Source: Haloferula rosea (GTDB lineage Bacteria; Verrucomicrobiota; Verrucomicrobiia; Verrucomicrobiales; Akkermansiaceae). From it: 64,000 nt of DNA. Of the stretch, positions 17,819-26,301 are shown piece after piece; the stretch's first letter is position 1, and each line of letters starts with the position of its first letter. Position numbers and translations under genes: made by a program. The stretch covers positions 62,001 through 126,000 of the forward strand of contig NZ_JAENII010000009.1 of assembly GCF_016595525.1 (NCBI RefSeq). Direction: 5' to 3'. The notes under the pieces were generated by a model. The model made no database searches and was not told the DNA's origin. It saw only the letters and a program-made list of their open reading frames with translations.

Positions 17819-18688
17819 ATGCAGCACGCTTTCGTTATTTCCGAACCTCGTAGCGGGAGCACTGTCCTCACCGCCATGTTGGATCGCCGTAAGGGCGTAC
17901 TCAGCATGCCTGAATCTTCTTTCCCCCAAGTGCTCGGATACCTGAAGAAACACGAAAGAACGGATCCTCGCCGGTTGGCCGCCATCTATCTTGGCAGCAC
18001 TTTTGTGCCAACTCCGCTGAAGTTCTCCGAGATCGAGTCCTGCATGACGGGGAATGATCGGGATGTCCTCAATCAACTGGCGGAGGCGACGGCTGGTGCC
18101 GTCGGGCGCGATCCGCGACAGTTGAACTGTGTGATCTGGAAGACGGTCCGTACTATTGGGATGCATCAGGTCCTTGAGGATCTGGATGCGAAAGTAGTGA
18201 TTCTGCGGCGTCACCCCCACAATGTCTTCGAATCACAAAGTCGATTCAGTTATGGCGTCCGGAATCGGAAACCCTTTCGCTACGCCATCTTTCGACAGAG
18301 TTACGAGGCGGCATTTACAAGGCTCGCCGTGTCGGAGCGGCTTGAGATCGAATATGATGATCTGCCGGAGGCACTTTCGGATATCTGCGGATTCCTTGAG
18401 GTTCCCGATTTGGGGATCTGGCCTGACGATTCGAGTCACTTTGCTGAGGTTGCTGGGAACTGCAATTGGCTGAGCGAGGTCACCCGCGAGTTCCAGAACC
18501 GCGACCTTGAGAAGCGGGCTCGACTCGATGACTCTGCTTGTCGAACCCTTGATCACTGCCTTTCGATCACCCGTCCCCTGCGATTTGCGATCCATCCGCT
18601 GCGCCGCTTCTTCGATCGACGTTCATTGGGGCACGTGAGGCAGATTGCTGATCGAACCCTGAAAAAGGAAACTGCGCCTGAAGAGTAG
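17819..18688 (+). CDS. Sulfotransferase family protein
   Basis: This 289-residue protein has SEPRSGSTVLTAML at residues 8-21, the 5'-phosphosulfate-binding loop of the P-x-R-S-G-[ST]-[ST] type, and VVILRRHPHNVFESQSRF at about 126-143 as the 3'-phosphate-binding region. EIEYDDLPEALSDICGFLEVP matches the typical C-terminal sulfotransferase helix. It is the fourth sulfotransferase in the locus and differs from the other three in its loop sequence, so the enzymes are not recent copies of one another. It starts 4 bases after the preceding glycosyltransferase. Confidence 0.85.
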   Translation: MQHAFVISEPRSGSTVLTAMLDRRKGVLSMPESSFPQVLGYLKKHERTDPRRLAAIYLGSTFVPTPLKFSEIESCMTGNDRDVLNQLAEATAGAVGRDPRQLNCVIWKTVRTIGMHQVLEDLDAKVVILRRHPHNVFESQSRFSYGVRNRKPFRYAIFRQSYEAAFTRLAVSERLEIEYDDLPEALSDICGFLEVPDLGIWPDDSSHFAEVAGNCNWLSEVTREFQNRDLEKRARLDDSACRTLDHCLSITRPLRFAIHPLRRFFDRRSLGHVRQIADRTLKKETAPEE

Positions 18689-18697
18689 GATCTCAAC

Positions 18698-19333
18698 ATG
18701 GACACAAAAAATCAAAAGTATCGACAAGGAAACGCCGAACAGGCCATCGCACTTGAGGACAGTTTCTCACTCGAGCGCTACAGGCAATTCGCGGCTCATC
18801 TGCCGCAGGGCAGTCTGAAAATTCTGGATGTCGGTTGCGCGGAGGGGCGTGGTGGTGAGGAATTGTGCCGCGTTCGTGCAGGTACTGAACTGTTTGGTCT
18901 TGATTGCGTCGGTGATCGACTTGCCAAGCTGCCTGCATGCTACGCGGGTGGGATTGAAGGATTAACATTGGAGATTCCTGCTGATGATCTCGCATTTGAT
19001 GGCATCATTGCAGGGGAGTTTCTCGAGCATCTTTACCCTTCGGACGTGGATCCCACACTGTGTGAGTTTCAACGTGTTCTGAGGATTGGCGGAACTCTGC
19101 TGATGACGACACCGAACCCCCATTCATTGAAGATGAGAATGAAGGGTGGATCGGTTTTTGGTGTTGCCCACCTTACCCAGCATTTCCCATCTCTTCTCAA
19201 GAAGCGATTGATGCTCCATGGTTTCTCAAAGGTCCGGCTCTACGGATCGGGAAAAGCAACTCGATACCTTGGCCAATATTTTCCGTTACTCTCCGCTTAT
19301 GGTAGCTATCTGGTCGTAGCCAGAAAGTGCTGA
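18698..19333 (+). CDS. SAM-dependent methyltransferase (Methyltransf_11-like)
   Basis: This 211-residue protein has KILDVGCAEGRGGEELCR (SAM motif I, about residues 42-59), an acidic residue after LFGLDCVGD, DGIIAGEFLEHLYPSD (motif II with the E-F-L-E-H signature), and RIGGTLLMTTPNPHSL (motif III), all typical of class I methyltransferases of the UbiE/Methyltransf_11 type. It follows the sulfotransferase by 9 bases and so belongs to the same transcript. In this setting it probably methylates a sugar, but lipid or small-molecule targets cannot be ruled out. Confidence 0.82.
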   Translation: MDTKNQKYRQGNAEQAIALEDSFSLERYRQFAAHLPQGSLKILDVGCAEGRGGEELCRVRAGTELFGLDCVGDRLAKLPACYAGGIEGLTLEIPADDLAFDGIIAGEFLEHLYPSDVDPTLCEFQRVLRIGGTLLMTTPNPHSLKMRMKGGSVFGVAHLTQHFPSLLKKRLMLHGFSKVRLYGSGKATRYLGQYFPLLSAYGSYLVVARKC

Positions 19334-19397
19334 GGCTTGTCCCGCTTCAAGCCCATCAGGGAGAGTTCGACATGGCTTTTCAATATCGAGCCGCCGA

Positions 19398-20111
19398 ATG
19401 GCATTTCCAATGATAACAAAGCTCAAAATATTCCTTCGCGACCGTTTTCCAGTGACGCGTTTACTCAAGTCCTGGTGGGTGGCTGCCATCGATTCACTTT
19501 TTGGAGTGCGCGAGAGCTATGCACAGACGGGAGAAGATCGCATTATTTCCAGAATTCTTGGGGAGGATAACATAGAAAGTAGCTTCTACATCGATGTAGG
19601 AGCAAATCATCCTACGAAGCTGAGCAATACCTATCGTCTTTATCGTGAGGGATTCAGCGGTCTGATTATAGAGCCGAATCGAAAGCTGGTGCTGCTGCAC
19701 CGTATCTTCCGTTCCCGTGACATCCAGCTCGCCATCGGGTGTGGGGACGAAACGAAGGTATTGGAATTTCAGCATGCGACCTCTCACGTCCTGAGCGGTT
19801 TTCAAAGCGAAGGACTCAAGGCAAAGGATTTCAGTGGGACCGAACTCATGCCTGTCCTGCCCCTCGACTTGATTGTGCAGGGCCTTGATGTCGAGGAAAT
19901 TGCTGTGCTTTCAATTGATGTCGAAGGGTTTGACTTGCAGGTGGTGAAAGGCGCGGCGGAAACTCTGGCCAAGACCCGGATCGTCGTTGTCGAGCACGAC
20001 GAGGAAGACCATGAACTGATCCCTCTCATCGAGCAGGCCGGCTTCAAGCTGGTCGAACAAACCCGGCACAACGCGGTGCTTAAGCGGGTCCGGTCCGGGG
20101 TTTCGGCCTGA
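19398..20111 (+). CDS. FkbM family methyltransferase 1
   Basis: This 237-residue protein has the FkbM-type domain: SFYIDVGANHPTKLSNTYRLYREGFSG begins with the SAM-binding DVGAN motif (about residues 57-62), and AVLSIDVEGFDLQVVKGA holds the second signature D-x-E-G. FkbM-type enzymes O-methylate polyketides and sugars. An in-frame ATG at codon 5 is an alternative start. It sits 64 bases after the previous methyltransferase, and a second, more diverged FkbM gene lies at 22071-22781. Confidence 0.85.
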   Translation: MAFPMITKLKIFLRDRFPVTRLLKSWWVAAIDSLFGVRESYAQTGEDRIISRILGEDNIESSFYIDVGANHPTKLSNTYRLYREGFSGLIIEPNRKLVLLHRIFRSRDIQLAIGCGDETKVLEFQHATSHVLSGFQSEGLKAKDFSGTELMPVLPLDLIVQGLDVEEIAVLSIDVEGFDLQVVKGAAETLAKTRIVVVEHDEEDHELIPLIEQAGFKLVEQTRHNAVLKRVRSGVSA

Positions 20112-20115
20112 CCCG

Positions 20116-20751
20116 ATGCCCGGATCCTTTTCTTGGATGATACGGCCTTCCCATATGTTGGTTCTGATCGCAGCGATCCGACGGCCGCTGTATCGATGGT
20201 ATGCGAAGATGAGGCGGGCGCAGGTCCATCCGAGCGTCGTGATGAACGGATGGCCACTCATCCGATGCGTGCCTGGTGGCGTCATGAAGCTTGGTAAGGA
20301 CGTGCGAATCAACACTTCGGTGCGCTCGAATCCTGTGATCGGCCGGAAAAGAACGTCCCTATCGGTTCTGGTTTCCGGGGCGAGGCTGGAGATTGAGGAC
20401 GGAGTGGGCCTCAGTGGGGTGTGCATTTCGGTCGCCACGTCCGTGAGGGTGGGCCGGAACACCCTTGTCGGGGCTGATGCCCTGATCTGTGACACCGACT
20501 TTCACACACCACTCCCGGATGGCTCGTGGTCGAATGATGTCGCTGCGAGTTCGAGGCCCATATCGATCGGGGAAGGATGCTTCATCGGTACCCGGGCGAT
20601 CATTCTTAAGGGAGTGACGATCGGTGATGGAGCAGTTGTTGCCGCGGGTGCCGTGGTCTCCCGTGATGTCCCGCAGGCGCACTTGGCGGCAGGGAACCCG
20701 GCCACGAACCGCCCACTCCCGGAGCGCTGGCGACATGGCAGAGATGCATGA
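20116..20751 (+). CDS. Hexapeptide-repeat O-acetyltransferase (WcaF/LbetaH-like)
   Basis: This 211-residue protein contains the left-handed beta-helix signature: isoleucine/valine-rich hexapeptide repeats around LEIEDGVGLSGVCISV, VRVGRNTLVGADALICDTDFH, and the C-terminal ISIGEGCFIGTRAIILKGVTIGDGAVVAAGAVVSRDVP. DTDFH carries the catalytic His used by this fold of acyl-CoA-dependent acyltransferases. It begins 4 bases after the FkbM gene. It would acetylate a cytoplasmic sugar nucleotide or lipid-linked sugar, in contrast to the MBOAT/SGNH pair acting in the periplasm. The acyl donor and acceptor are not predictable. Confidence 0.87.
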   Translation: MPGSFSWMIRPSHMLVLIAAIRRPLYRWYAKMRRAQVHPSVVMNGWPLIRCVPGGVMKLGKDVRINTSVRSNPVIGRKRTSLSVLVSGARLEIEDGVGLSGVCISVATSVRVGRNTLVGADALICDTDFHTPLPDGSWSNDVAASSRPISIGEGCFIGTRAIILKGVTIGDGAVVAAGAVVSRDVPQAHLAAGNPATNRPLPERWRHGRDA

Positions 20752-20805
20752 TGAGGGTCGGTGATCCCCGCCATCCGATGTGACGCAAGCTTTCTTTCAG
20801 GCTCA

Positions 20806-22074
20806 ATGAGCAGACGACTCAGGATCCTTCTTTCCGCGTATTACTGCTCTCCCTATCGGGGCAGCGAGTCAGCGGTGGGATGGAACATTGCCCGGCAGCT
20901 TGCAAGGCGTCACGACGTGACAGTGGTGACCGGAGACCTGTCGTCGGAGCTCCCGGCTCAAGCCGATTGGCAGCGGTGGCGGGAGGAGAACCCGGAGGGG
21001 ATCGAGGGGCTCACCCTGGTCCATGTTCCGCCCGACCCGAAGACGATCCGTGTCCACGACTGGCATTCCCGCAAGGGACTCTGGTTTCTCTATTACGCAG
21101 CTTATCGGCGCTGGCAGAAGCTTGCTCTTGAAGCCGCCAGAATGCTTCATGAGGATCAGCCTTTCGACCTTGTGCATCATCTCACCATCATCGGCTATCG
21201 CGAGCCTGGAGAGCTTTGGAAGCTCGGTGTTCCATTCTTCTGGGGACCGATCAACGGGGCGGTGATGACGCCATGGAGATTCTTCTCCCAGTTCGGGAAA
21301 GCCGGCATCTATCGTCATATAACGCGTAATCTCCTCAACGGGATGCAGATGCGACTTCCTTCCCGTTCCCGCCGGACCGCTGCCCACGCCGCCAAGATCT
21401 GGGCAGTGACCGAGGAGGACCGGCGGATGGTCGAGGATGTTTGGGGATTCGAGGCGGAGACCATGATTGAAACGGGATCCACCCCGGACCCCCAAGCGGT
21501 CCCGAGGAAGCCCATTGCCGGTGAAGCGCTTCGGCTGATCTGGTGTGGGCTGGTCGAAGACCGGAAGGGCATTCCACTTCTGTTGCGGGCGATCGCAGGA
21601 ATCGACGGCGATGCGGCCCCGATCCTTCATGTCGTTGGGGACGGTCCCGAGCGCAGCCGCTGCGAGGCGCTTGCCCGAGATCTTGGCCTTGGAGAGCGCG
21701 TCGTCTGGCATGGTCGGATCGACCACCACCTCGTCAGCGGTCGGATGGCGGATTCGCACCTGTTTGTCCACACGGCGATCAAGGAGGGCACGCCCCATGT
21801 GGTGCTTGAAGCACTCGCTTCCGGGTTGCCGGTGCTCTGTCATGACGCCTGCGGGATGGGCACGGCGGTTGACGAGAACTGCGGAGTGAAGGTCCCGCTC
21901 AGGGATCCGGAGTCCAGCATCCGCTCGTTTCGTTCCTCAATCCTCAGATTGATGGAGGATTCGGGAGAGTTGACGAGACTGAGCAAGGGTGCCATCGCCC
22001 GTTCGGTTGAGCTCAGTTGGGAGCGACTCGGGGATCGCATTGCGGATGCCTACGAAGCTGAAATTTTGACATGA
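20806..22074 (+). CDS. Glycosyltransferase family 4
   Basis: This 422-residue GT4 enzyme starts with RILLSAYYCSPYRGSESAVGW, the N-terminal glycine-rich acceptor-domain element also seen in mannosyl- and rhamnosyltransferases. It has LIWCGLVEDRKGIPLLLRAI as the donor domain start, and HTAIKEGTPHVVLEALASGLPV as the GT4 E-x7-E motif. The open frame reaches 20761 by a GTG, but ATG 20806 immediately before the conserved region is preferred. Its stop overlaps the next gene by four bases (ATGA), so translation of the FkbM gene is probably coupled. Confidence 0.88.
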   Translation: MSRRLRILLSAYYCSPYRGSESAVGWNIARQLARRHDVTVVTGDLSSELPAQADWQRWREENPEGIEGLTLVHVPPDPKTIRVHDWHSRKGLWFLYYAAYRRWQKLALEAARMLHEDQPFDLVHHLTIIGYREPGELWKLGVPFFWGPINGAVMTPWRFFSQFGKAGIYRHITRNLLNGMQMRLPSRSRRTAAHAAKIWAVTEEDRRMVEDVWGFEAETMIETGSTPDPQAVPRKPIAGEALRLIWCGLVEDRKGIPLLLRAIAGIDGDAAPILHVVGDGPERSRCEALARDLGLGERVVWHGRIDHHLVSGRMADSHLFVHTAIKEGTPHVVLEALASGLPVLCHDACGMGTAVDENCGVKVPLRDPESSIRSFRSSILRLMEDSGELTRLSKGAIARSVELSWERLGDRIADAYEAEILT

Positions 22075-22781
22075 GTGCCGTTTCCCGCATTAAGTTGGCT
22101 GTTAAGCACTTGCTCGGCCGCGATCTCTATCTCCGTCCGTCAATCAAGGTCCCCCTGACCTATCATGGCAGCCGCTATGAGGGATGGGCGGTCCCCGCCA
22201 CTTGGGTGACGGCCGAGTCCGTTGTCTACTCCTTCGGCATCGGAGAGAATGCTTCTTGGGATCTGGAACTGATTGCCGAAAGTGGCTGTCGCGTCCACGG
22301 ATTCGATCCGACCCCGAAATCCCTCGCTTGGGCTGAGCAAAATGTGCGAGAGCCCCGATTCGTCCTTCACCCTTATGGCTTGGCCGATGAGGACGGCGAC
22401 ATCGAGCTGTGGCTCCCTTCGAACCCTGACTTCGTGTCTGCAAGCTGTCGTCCTTCCGACACGACATCCGGTGAGTGCATCATGGCGCCGGTCCGTTGCC
22501 TCGGATCGATCATGGACGATCTGGGGCATGATCGTGTCGACGTGCTGAAGATGGATATCGAGGGTGCTGAGTATCCGGTGATCGAGGACCTGTGTCGTGA
22601 TCCTGATCGACTCAGCCGGGTCCACGTGCTGTTGATCGAGTTCCACCATTGGATGTCTTCCTTCGACCTCGATGATACCAGGAATGCGATCAAGGCTTTG
22701 GAGGCGCGGGGGTTTTCGATCGCATGGACATCGGAGCGCGGGCATGAAGTGCTTTTTGTCCGAAGTGATAGTCATTCCTGA
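22071..22781 (+). CDS. FkbM family methyltransferase 2
   Basis: This 236-residue protein shows FkbM-type features: VVYSFGIGENASWDLELI in place of the usual DVGAN (SAM-binding, about residues 45-62), VHGFDPTPKSLAWAEQNV, and DVLKMDIEGAEYPVIEDL carrying the second D-x-E-G signature. The pattern matches the subset annotated as sugar or small-molecule O-methyltransferases. Its start overlaps the GT4 stop by four bases. It is not a close copy of the FkbM protein at 19398; the two probably methylate different positions. Confidence 0.8.
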   Translation: MSAVSRIKLAVKHLLGRDLYLRPSIKVPLTYHGSRYEGWAVPATWVTAESVVYSFGIGENASWDLELIAESGCRVHGFDPTPKSLAWAEQNVREPRFVLHPYGLADEDGDIELWLPSNPDFVSASCRPSDTTSGECIMAPVRCLGSIMDDLGHDRVDVLKMDIEGAEYPVIEDLCRDPDRLSRVHVLLIEFHHWMSSFDLDDTRNAIKALEARGFSIAWTSERGHEVLFVRSDSHS

Positions 22782-22793
22782 GTCGGAACGCGC

Positions 22794-23936
22794 ATGGCTG
22801 ACGTCGTCATCATTCAGGAGCACCTGCCCCACTACCGGGTGGCCTTCTTCGAAGGACTTCGAGCCAGTCTATTGGATCGCGGGCTAAGCCTCGCTCTGGT
22901 CTATGGCCGCAAGAGCGACTCGAGGATGATTACGACACCGCTGCCATGGGCGACAGGGGTCGATATCCGACGGTTTGGCCCCTTTGCCTGGCATGCACTT
23001 GCCGGGGCTTGCGCCGGCAGTCGTCTGATCATCGTGCCCCAGGAGATAAAATATTTGCGTTGTCACCTTCTTTGGCTCACCTCGAGATTCGCACGTCGCC
23101 CGGTCTTTGCCTATTGGGGACATGGTAGGAATTTTCAGGCGGAGAATCCCAATAGCGTTTCCGAGCGGATCAAGGCGCTTCTTTCCCGACGCGTCGACTG
23201 GTGGTTCGCCTACAACGATCTGAGTGCGGAAGTGGTTGGTGCTCTCGGATTTGATCCCGGGCGGATCACGGTGGTCGGGAACACGGTTGATACGGCGACC
23301 ATCAAGTCGGTACGGGCCGAGGTTTCTGAAGCAGATCTCGTGACGGCCAGGGCAAAGCTTGGAATCGGGGACGGGCCGGTGGCACTCTATGCGGGCGCGC
23401 TGTACGATCGGAAGCGGATTCCCTTTCTCCTTGCTGCTGCGAAGCAGATAAAGGAAGCGATCCCGGATTTTCATCTGTTGGTGATGGGCGACGGCCCCCA
23501 AGCCGACATGATCAAGCAGGCTTCGGTAAGCCATCCTTGGATTCATCATCTGGGCCCACTTCGTGACCGGGAGAAGGCGGTGTATTGGGAGTTGTCCGAG
23601 TTGCTTCTGATGCCTGGCCTTGTGGGTCTGGTGGTGGTTGACACCTTTCTCTTCGGCGTGCCGATGGTTACCACGGACTATCCCAACCATAGCCCGGAGA
23701 TTGACTATCTGAAGAGCGGAGTTAACGGGCTCAAGGTGGATTGTGGCGAGGACAGTGGGACTTACGCCCGTGCCGTCATCGACCTGCTCTCTCGACCCGA
23801 AAAGGTTGAGAAACTCTCGGCGGCTGCCCTTGAGTCCGCAGAGCAGCATCACCTTTCAGGCATGATTCGTCGGTTTGCCGACGGGATCATGGAAGCCCTC
23901 GAGGTTTCAGGAATCAAGGAGGCAGGTCATGCGTGA
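22794..23936 (+). CDS. Glycosyltransferase family 4
   Basis: This 380-residue protein begins with VVIIQEHLPHYRVAFFEGL, a typical GT4 N-terminus. VALYAGALYDRKRIPFLLAA marks the donor domain. In the usual E-x7-E position it has LLLMPGLVGLVVVDTFLFGVPMVTTDYPNHSPEIDYL, where the first Glu is replaced. This variant of the motif also occurs in some rhamnosyltransferase-like GTs. Its stop lies within the start of the following tandem glycosyltransferase, overlapping by eight bases. Sugar specificity is unknown. Confidence 0.85.
   Translation: MADVVIIQEHLPHYRVAFFEGLRASLLDRGLSLALVYGRKSDSRMITTPLPWATGVDIRRFGPFAWHALAGACAGSRLIIVPQEIKYLRCHLLWLTSRFARRPVFAYWGHGRNFQAENPNSVSERIKALLSRRVDWWFAYNDLSAEVVGALGFDPGRITVVGNTVDTATIKSVRAEVSEADLVTARAKLGIGDGPVALYAGALYDRKRIPFLLAAAKQIKEAIPDFHLLVMGDGPQADMIKQASVSHPWIHHLGPLRDREKAVYWELSELLLMPGLVGLVVVDTFLFGVPMVTTDYPNHSPEIDYLKSGVNGLKVDCGEDSGTYARAVIDLLSRPEKVEKLSAAALESAEQHHLSGMIRRFADGIMEALEVSGIKEAGHA
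23916..23922 (+). promoter_or_regulatory. Shine-Dalgarno site for the tandem glycosyltransferase
   Basis: AAGGAGG lies six bases before ATG 23929 and inside the end of the previous gene. It supports 23929 as the start of the double-GT protein rather than the open upstream extension to 23875. Confidence 0.65.
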
Positions 23937-26301
23937 CGCGGGAAAAGATGAGGATGGGCGTCCAGCCATGCTGATTGTGGGGCAGCTGCCGCCACCCTGG
24001 CATGGTCAGGCGATCGCCACGCGCATGCTGTTCAAGCACCATTGGCAGGGATTCCGGGTGTGTACGCTGAGGATGGCCTATTCGGGTTCGATGGAGGTGA
24101 TCGGTCACTTCCGTCTCGGCAAGGTCATGCACCTCCTCCACCTGATCCGAAGGACGCGCGGCTGGCTGCGTGCCAACCCGGGATCAGTCCTGTTCTATCC
24201 CCCGGCCAGTCCACAGTGGGTTCCCTTCATTCGGGACTTCATCTATCTGAGTCTGACTCGTCGTCATGCGGGATCGACCGTTTTCATCTATCACGCGGGT
24301 GGACTGGCGGACTGGGTATCCACGTCCGCGCTCCGGCGGTGGATGGCATCCCGTGTCTATCATCGTGCTGACCTCAGCCTTGAAGTTGCCGACGAAACCC
24401 CGTCGCCCCGGGTCCTGTTCGAAGCACGTCGCGGCTTGTGGTGTCCCTACGGGGTCGACGTTCCCAATCCGCCCGAAGCCCGGCAGTGCGTATCGGACCG
24501 GTTCGAAGTCCTGTTTGTTGGTAGTCTGCAGGAGGGGAAGGGGGTTCTCGAGGTCATCCGGACCGCAGCGCATCTTGCCGAGAGAGGTGCGCGTGAGCGC
24601 TATCGCTTCAGATTGGTTGGGGCGTGGTTTTCTCCCGAATTTGAGGCTGAGGCCGAGGCCCTGATCGAGGAATGTGAAGTTTCGGACATGGTCGAGGTCG
24701 TGGGCCAACTCACAGGCGACGAGAAATGGGCGGCCTATCATCGTGCGGATCTGTTCTTCTTCCCGACCCACTACGCTTCGGAAGCCTTTCCGTTGGTCTT
24801 GATCGAGGCCCTCGGCTCAGGGTTGCCGGTGGTGACGACCCAATGGCGTGGGATTCCCTCGCTCCTCAAAGGTTGCGACCAGTCGACTCTCTGCCCGGTC
24901 AGGGACATTGCAGGCTTCAGCCGGGCGATCGAGACGTGGGAGCAACGTCGCGACGACAGAAGGGACACGGCCAAGTGTTCACAGAGCTTCTATCAGCAAC
25001 GATACCTTCCCAGTCGGTTTCTCGAGCGAGTGGCCTCGGAGATTCGACGGGTGGTCGGCAACGGTGCCTCGCAAGTGGCTGCTCCCAGCGAAGCTACCCA
25101 GCGGAAGGCAAAGTGGAGAATCATTCAGGTTTTCAATCAGTATCTCGACCGCGGAGGGGAGGAGGTCTGGGTCAACGAGATGGTCCGCCTGTGCAGCGAA
25201 AGGTTCGAGATCCATGACCTTCGATTCCACAGTCGTGCCTGGGTCGGGCGAGGAAAGCCGAACCGGCTCGTCCAGGCGACCCGAATGTGGGACAACCCTC
25301 ACACCCGGCGCATCCTGCGGGAAGCGGTGATCGAACACCGTCCCGACGTGCTCGTGTTTCACAACGTCATCCCGGTTGCCTCCCTCGGCCTCTACTTCGA
25401 GGCCCAGTCGTTGGGTGTTCCGGTCATCCAGTTCGCCCACAATTTCAGGCCTTTCAGTATTTCGGGAACCCTATGGTTTCAGGGAGCGGTAAGGGATGAT
25501 GCGCTGAGAGGTAATACGTGGCCCGAGATCCTTCACGGTGCGTGGGAAGGCTCCATCATCAAGACGGCATTACTGGGTTGGCACTTTCGCCGGTTGAGAC
25601 GAAAAGGGGGACTGGAGGCCATTCGAAGATGGGTCACGGTGTCCGATTTCATGGCGAGGAAATTCGTTGAGGCGGGGGTGCCCCCAGATCGTGTCACCGG
25701 GCTGCGACACTGCTGGCATTCGAGGGGGATCGAGCCGAGCGATTCCGAGGGTGACTACTATCTCTACATTGGTCGGCTTGTTCCGGAGAAAGGGATTGCC
25801 GTCCTGCTCGAGGCCTGGCGGCTGCTTGCTGACCGCCTGGGCACAAGCTGCCCGCCGCTTCTGATTGCCGGCTCGGGCCCGGAGGAGGCCAAGCTCCACA
25901 AACTGACCTTGAACAACCGCACGATCCATTGCATCGGTTTCGTCGACGGGGAGGCCAAGGATCGCCTAATTGCCGGAGCAAGGGCCCTGATCGCCCCTTC
26001 GATCTGGTGGGAGCCTCTCGGCCTGATTGTCTACGAGGCATACGAGCAAGGTCGACCGGTGCTTGCAGCGCGCTCGGGCGGGCTCGAGGAGACCGTGGTG
26101 CCAGAAGTGACCGGTTTTCTTCATGATCCCGGCGATCACCGGAAGCTGGCTGAGGACGTGATCCTTCTCGAGAACATGGGTCGGGAAGGCCGGAAACTGA
26201 TGGGCAGGCAGGGTCATGAATGGCTCGTCAGAAATGCGTGTCCGGAAAGCTGGAAGGATGCCTTTGAGAAGATCGTCGCCGATGTGGCAATGAAGGACTA
26301 A
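23929..26301 (+). CDS. Tandem double glycosyltransferase (two GT4 modules)
   Basis: This 790-residue protein holds two complete GT-B units. Module 1 (about residues 10-385) has MLIVGQLPPPWHGQAIATRM, the donor domain around VLFVGSLQEGKGVLEVI, and HYASEAFPLVLIEALGSGLPVV as E-x7-E. Module 2 (about 400-790) opens with IIQVFNQYLDRGGEEVWVNEM, has YLYIGRLVPEKGIAVLLEAW, and PSIWWEPLGLIVYEAYEQGRPV. A polar linker of about 15 residues joins them. Each module is roughly the size of a single GT4 enzyme, so this is a natural fusion that could add two sugars in succession. The last base overlaps the next gene's ATG (TAATG). Confidence 0.87.
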   Translation: MRDAGKDEDGRPAMLIVGQLPPPWHGQAIATRMLFKHHWQGFRVCTLRMAYSGSMEVIGHFRLGKVMHLLHLIRRTRGWLRANPGSVLFYPPASPQWVPFIRDFIYLSLTRRHAGSTVFIYHAGGLADWVSTSALRRWMASRVYHRADLSLEVADETPSPRVLFEARRGLWCPYGVDVPNPPEARQCVSDRFEVLFVGSLQEGKGVLEVIRTAAHLAERGARERYRFRLVGAWFSPEFEAEAEALIEECEVSDMVEVVGQLTGDEKWAAYHRADLFFFPTHYASEAFPLVLIEALGSGLPVVTTQWRGIPSLLKGCDQSTLCPVRDIAGFSRAIETWEQRRDDRRDTAKCSQSFYQQRYLPSRFLERVASEIRRVVGNGASQVAAPSEATQRKAKWRIIQVFNQYLDRGGEEVWVNEMVRLCSERFEIHDLRFHSRAWVGRGKPNRLVQATRMWDNPHTRRILREAVIEHRPDVLVFHNVIPVASLGLYFEAQSLGVPVIQFAHNFRPFSISGTLWFQGAVRDDALRGNTWPEILHGAWEGSIIKTALLGWHFRRLRRKGGLEAIRRWVTVSDFMARKFVEAGVPPDRVTGLRHCWHSRGIEPSDSEGDYYLYIGRLVPEKGIAVLLEAWRLLADRLGTSCPPLLIAGSGPEEAKLHKLTLNNRTIHCIGFVDGEAKDRLIAGARALIAPSIWWEPLGLIVYEAYEQGRPVLAARSGGLEETVVPEVTGFLHDPGDHRKLAEDVILLENMGREGRKLMGRQGHEWLVRNACPESWKDAFEKIVADVAMKD

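Noticed and set aside
20869-21843. 324-residue minus-strand frame
   Set aside because: Antisense to a GT4 gene with conserved motifs on the + strand.
22884-23852. 322-residue minus-strand frame
   Set aside because: Antisense to a GT4 gene and no recognisable protein.
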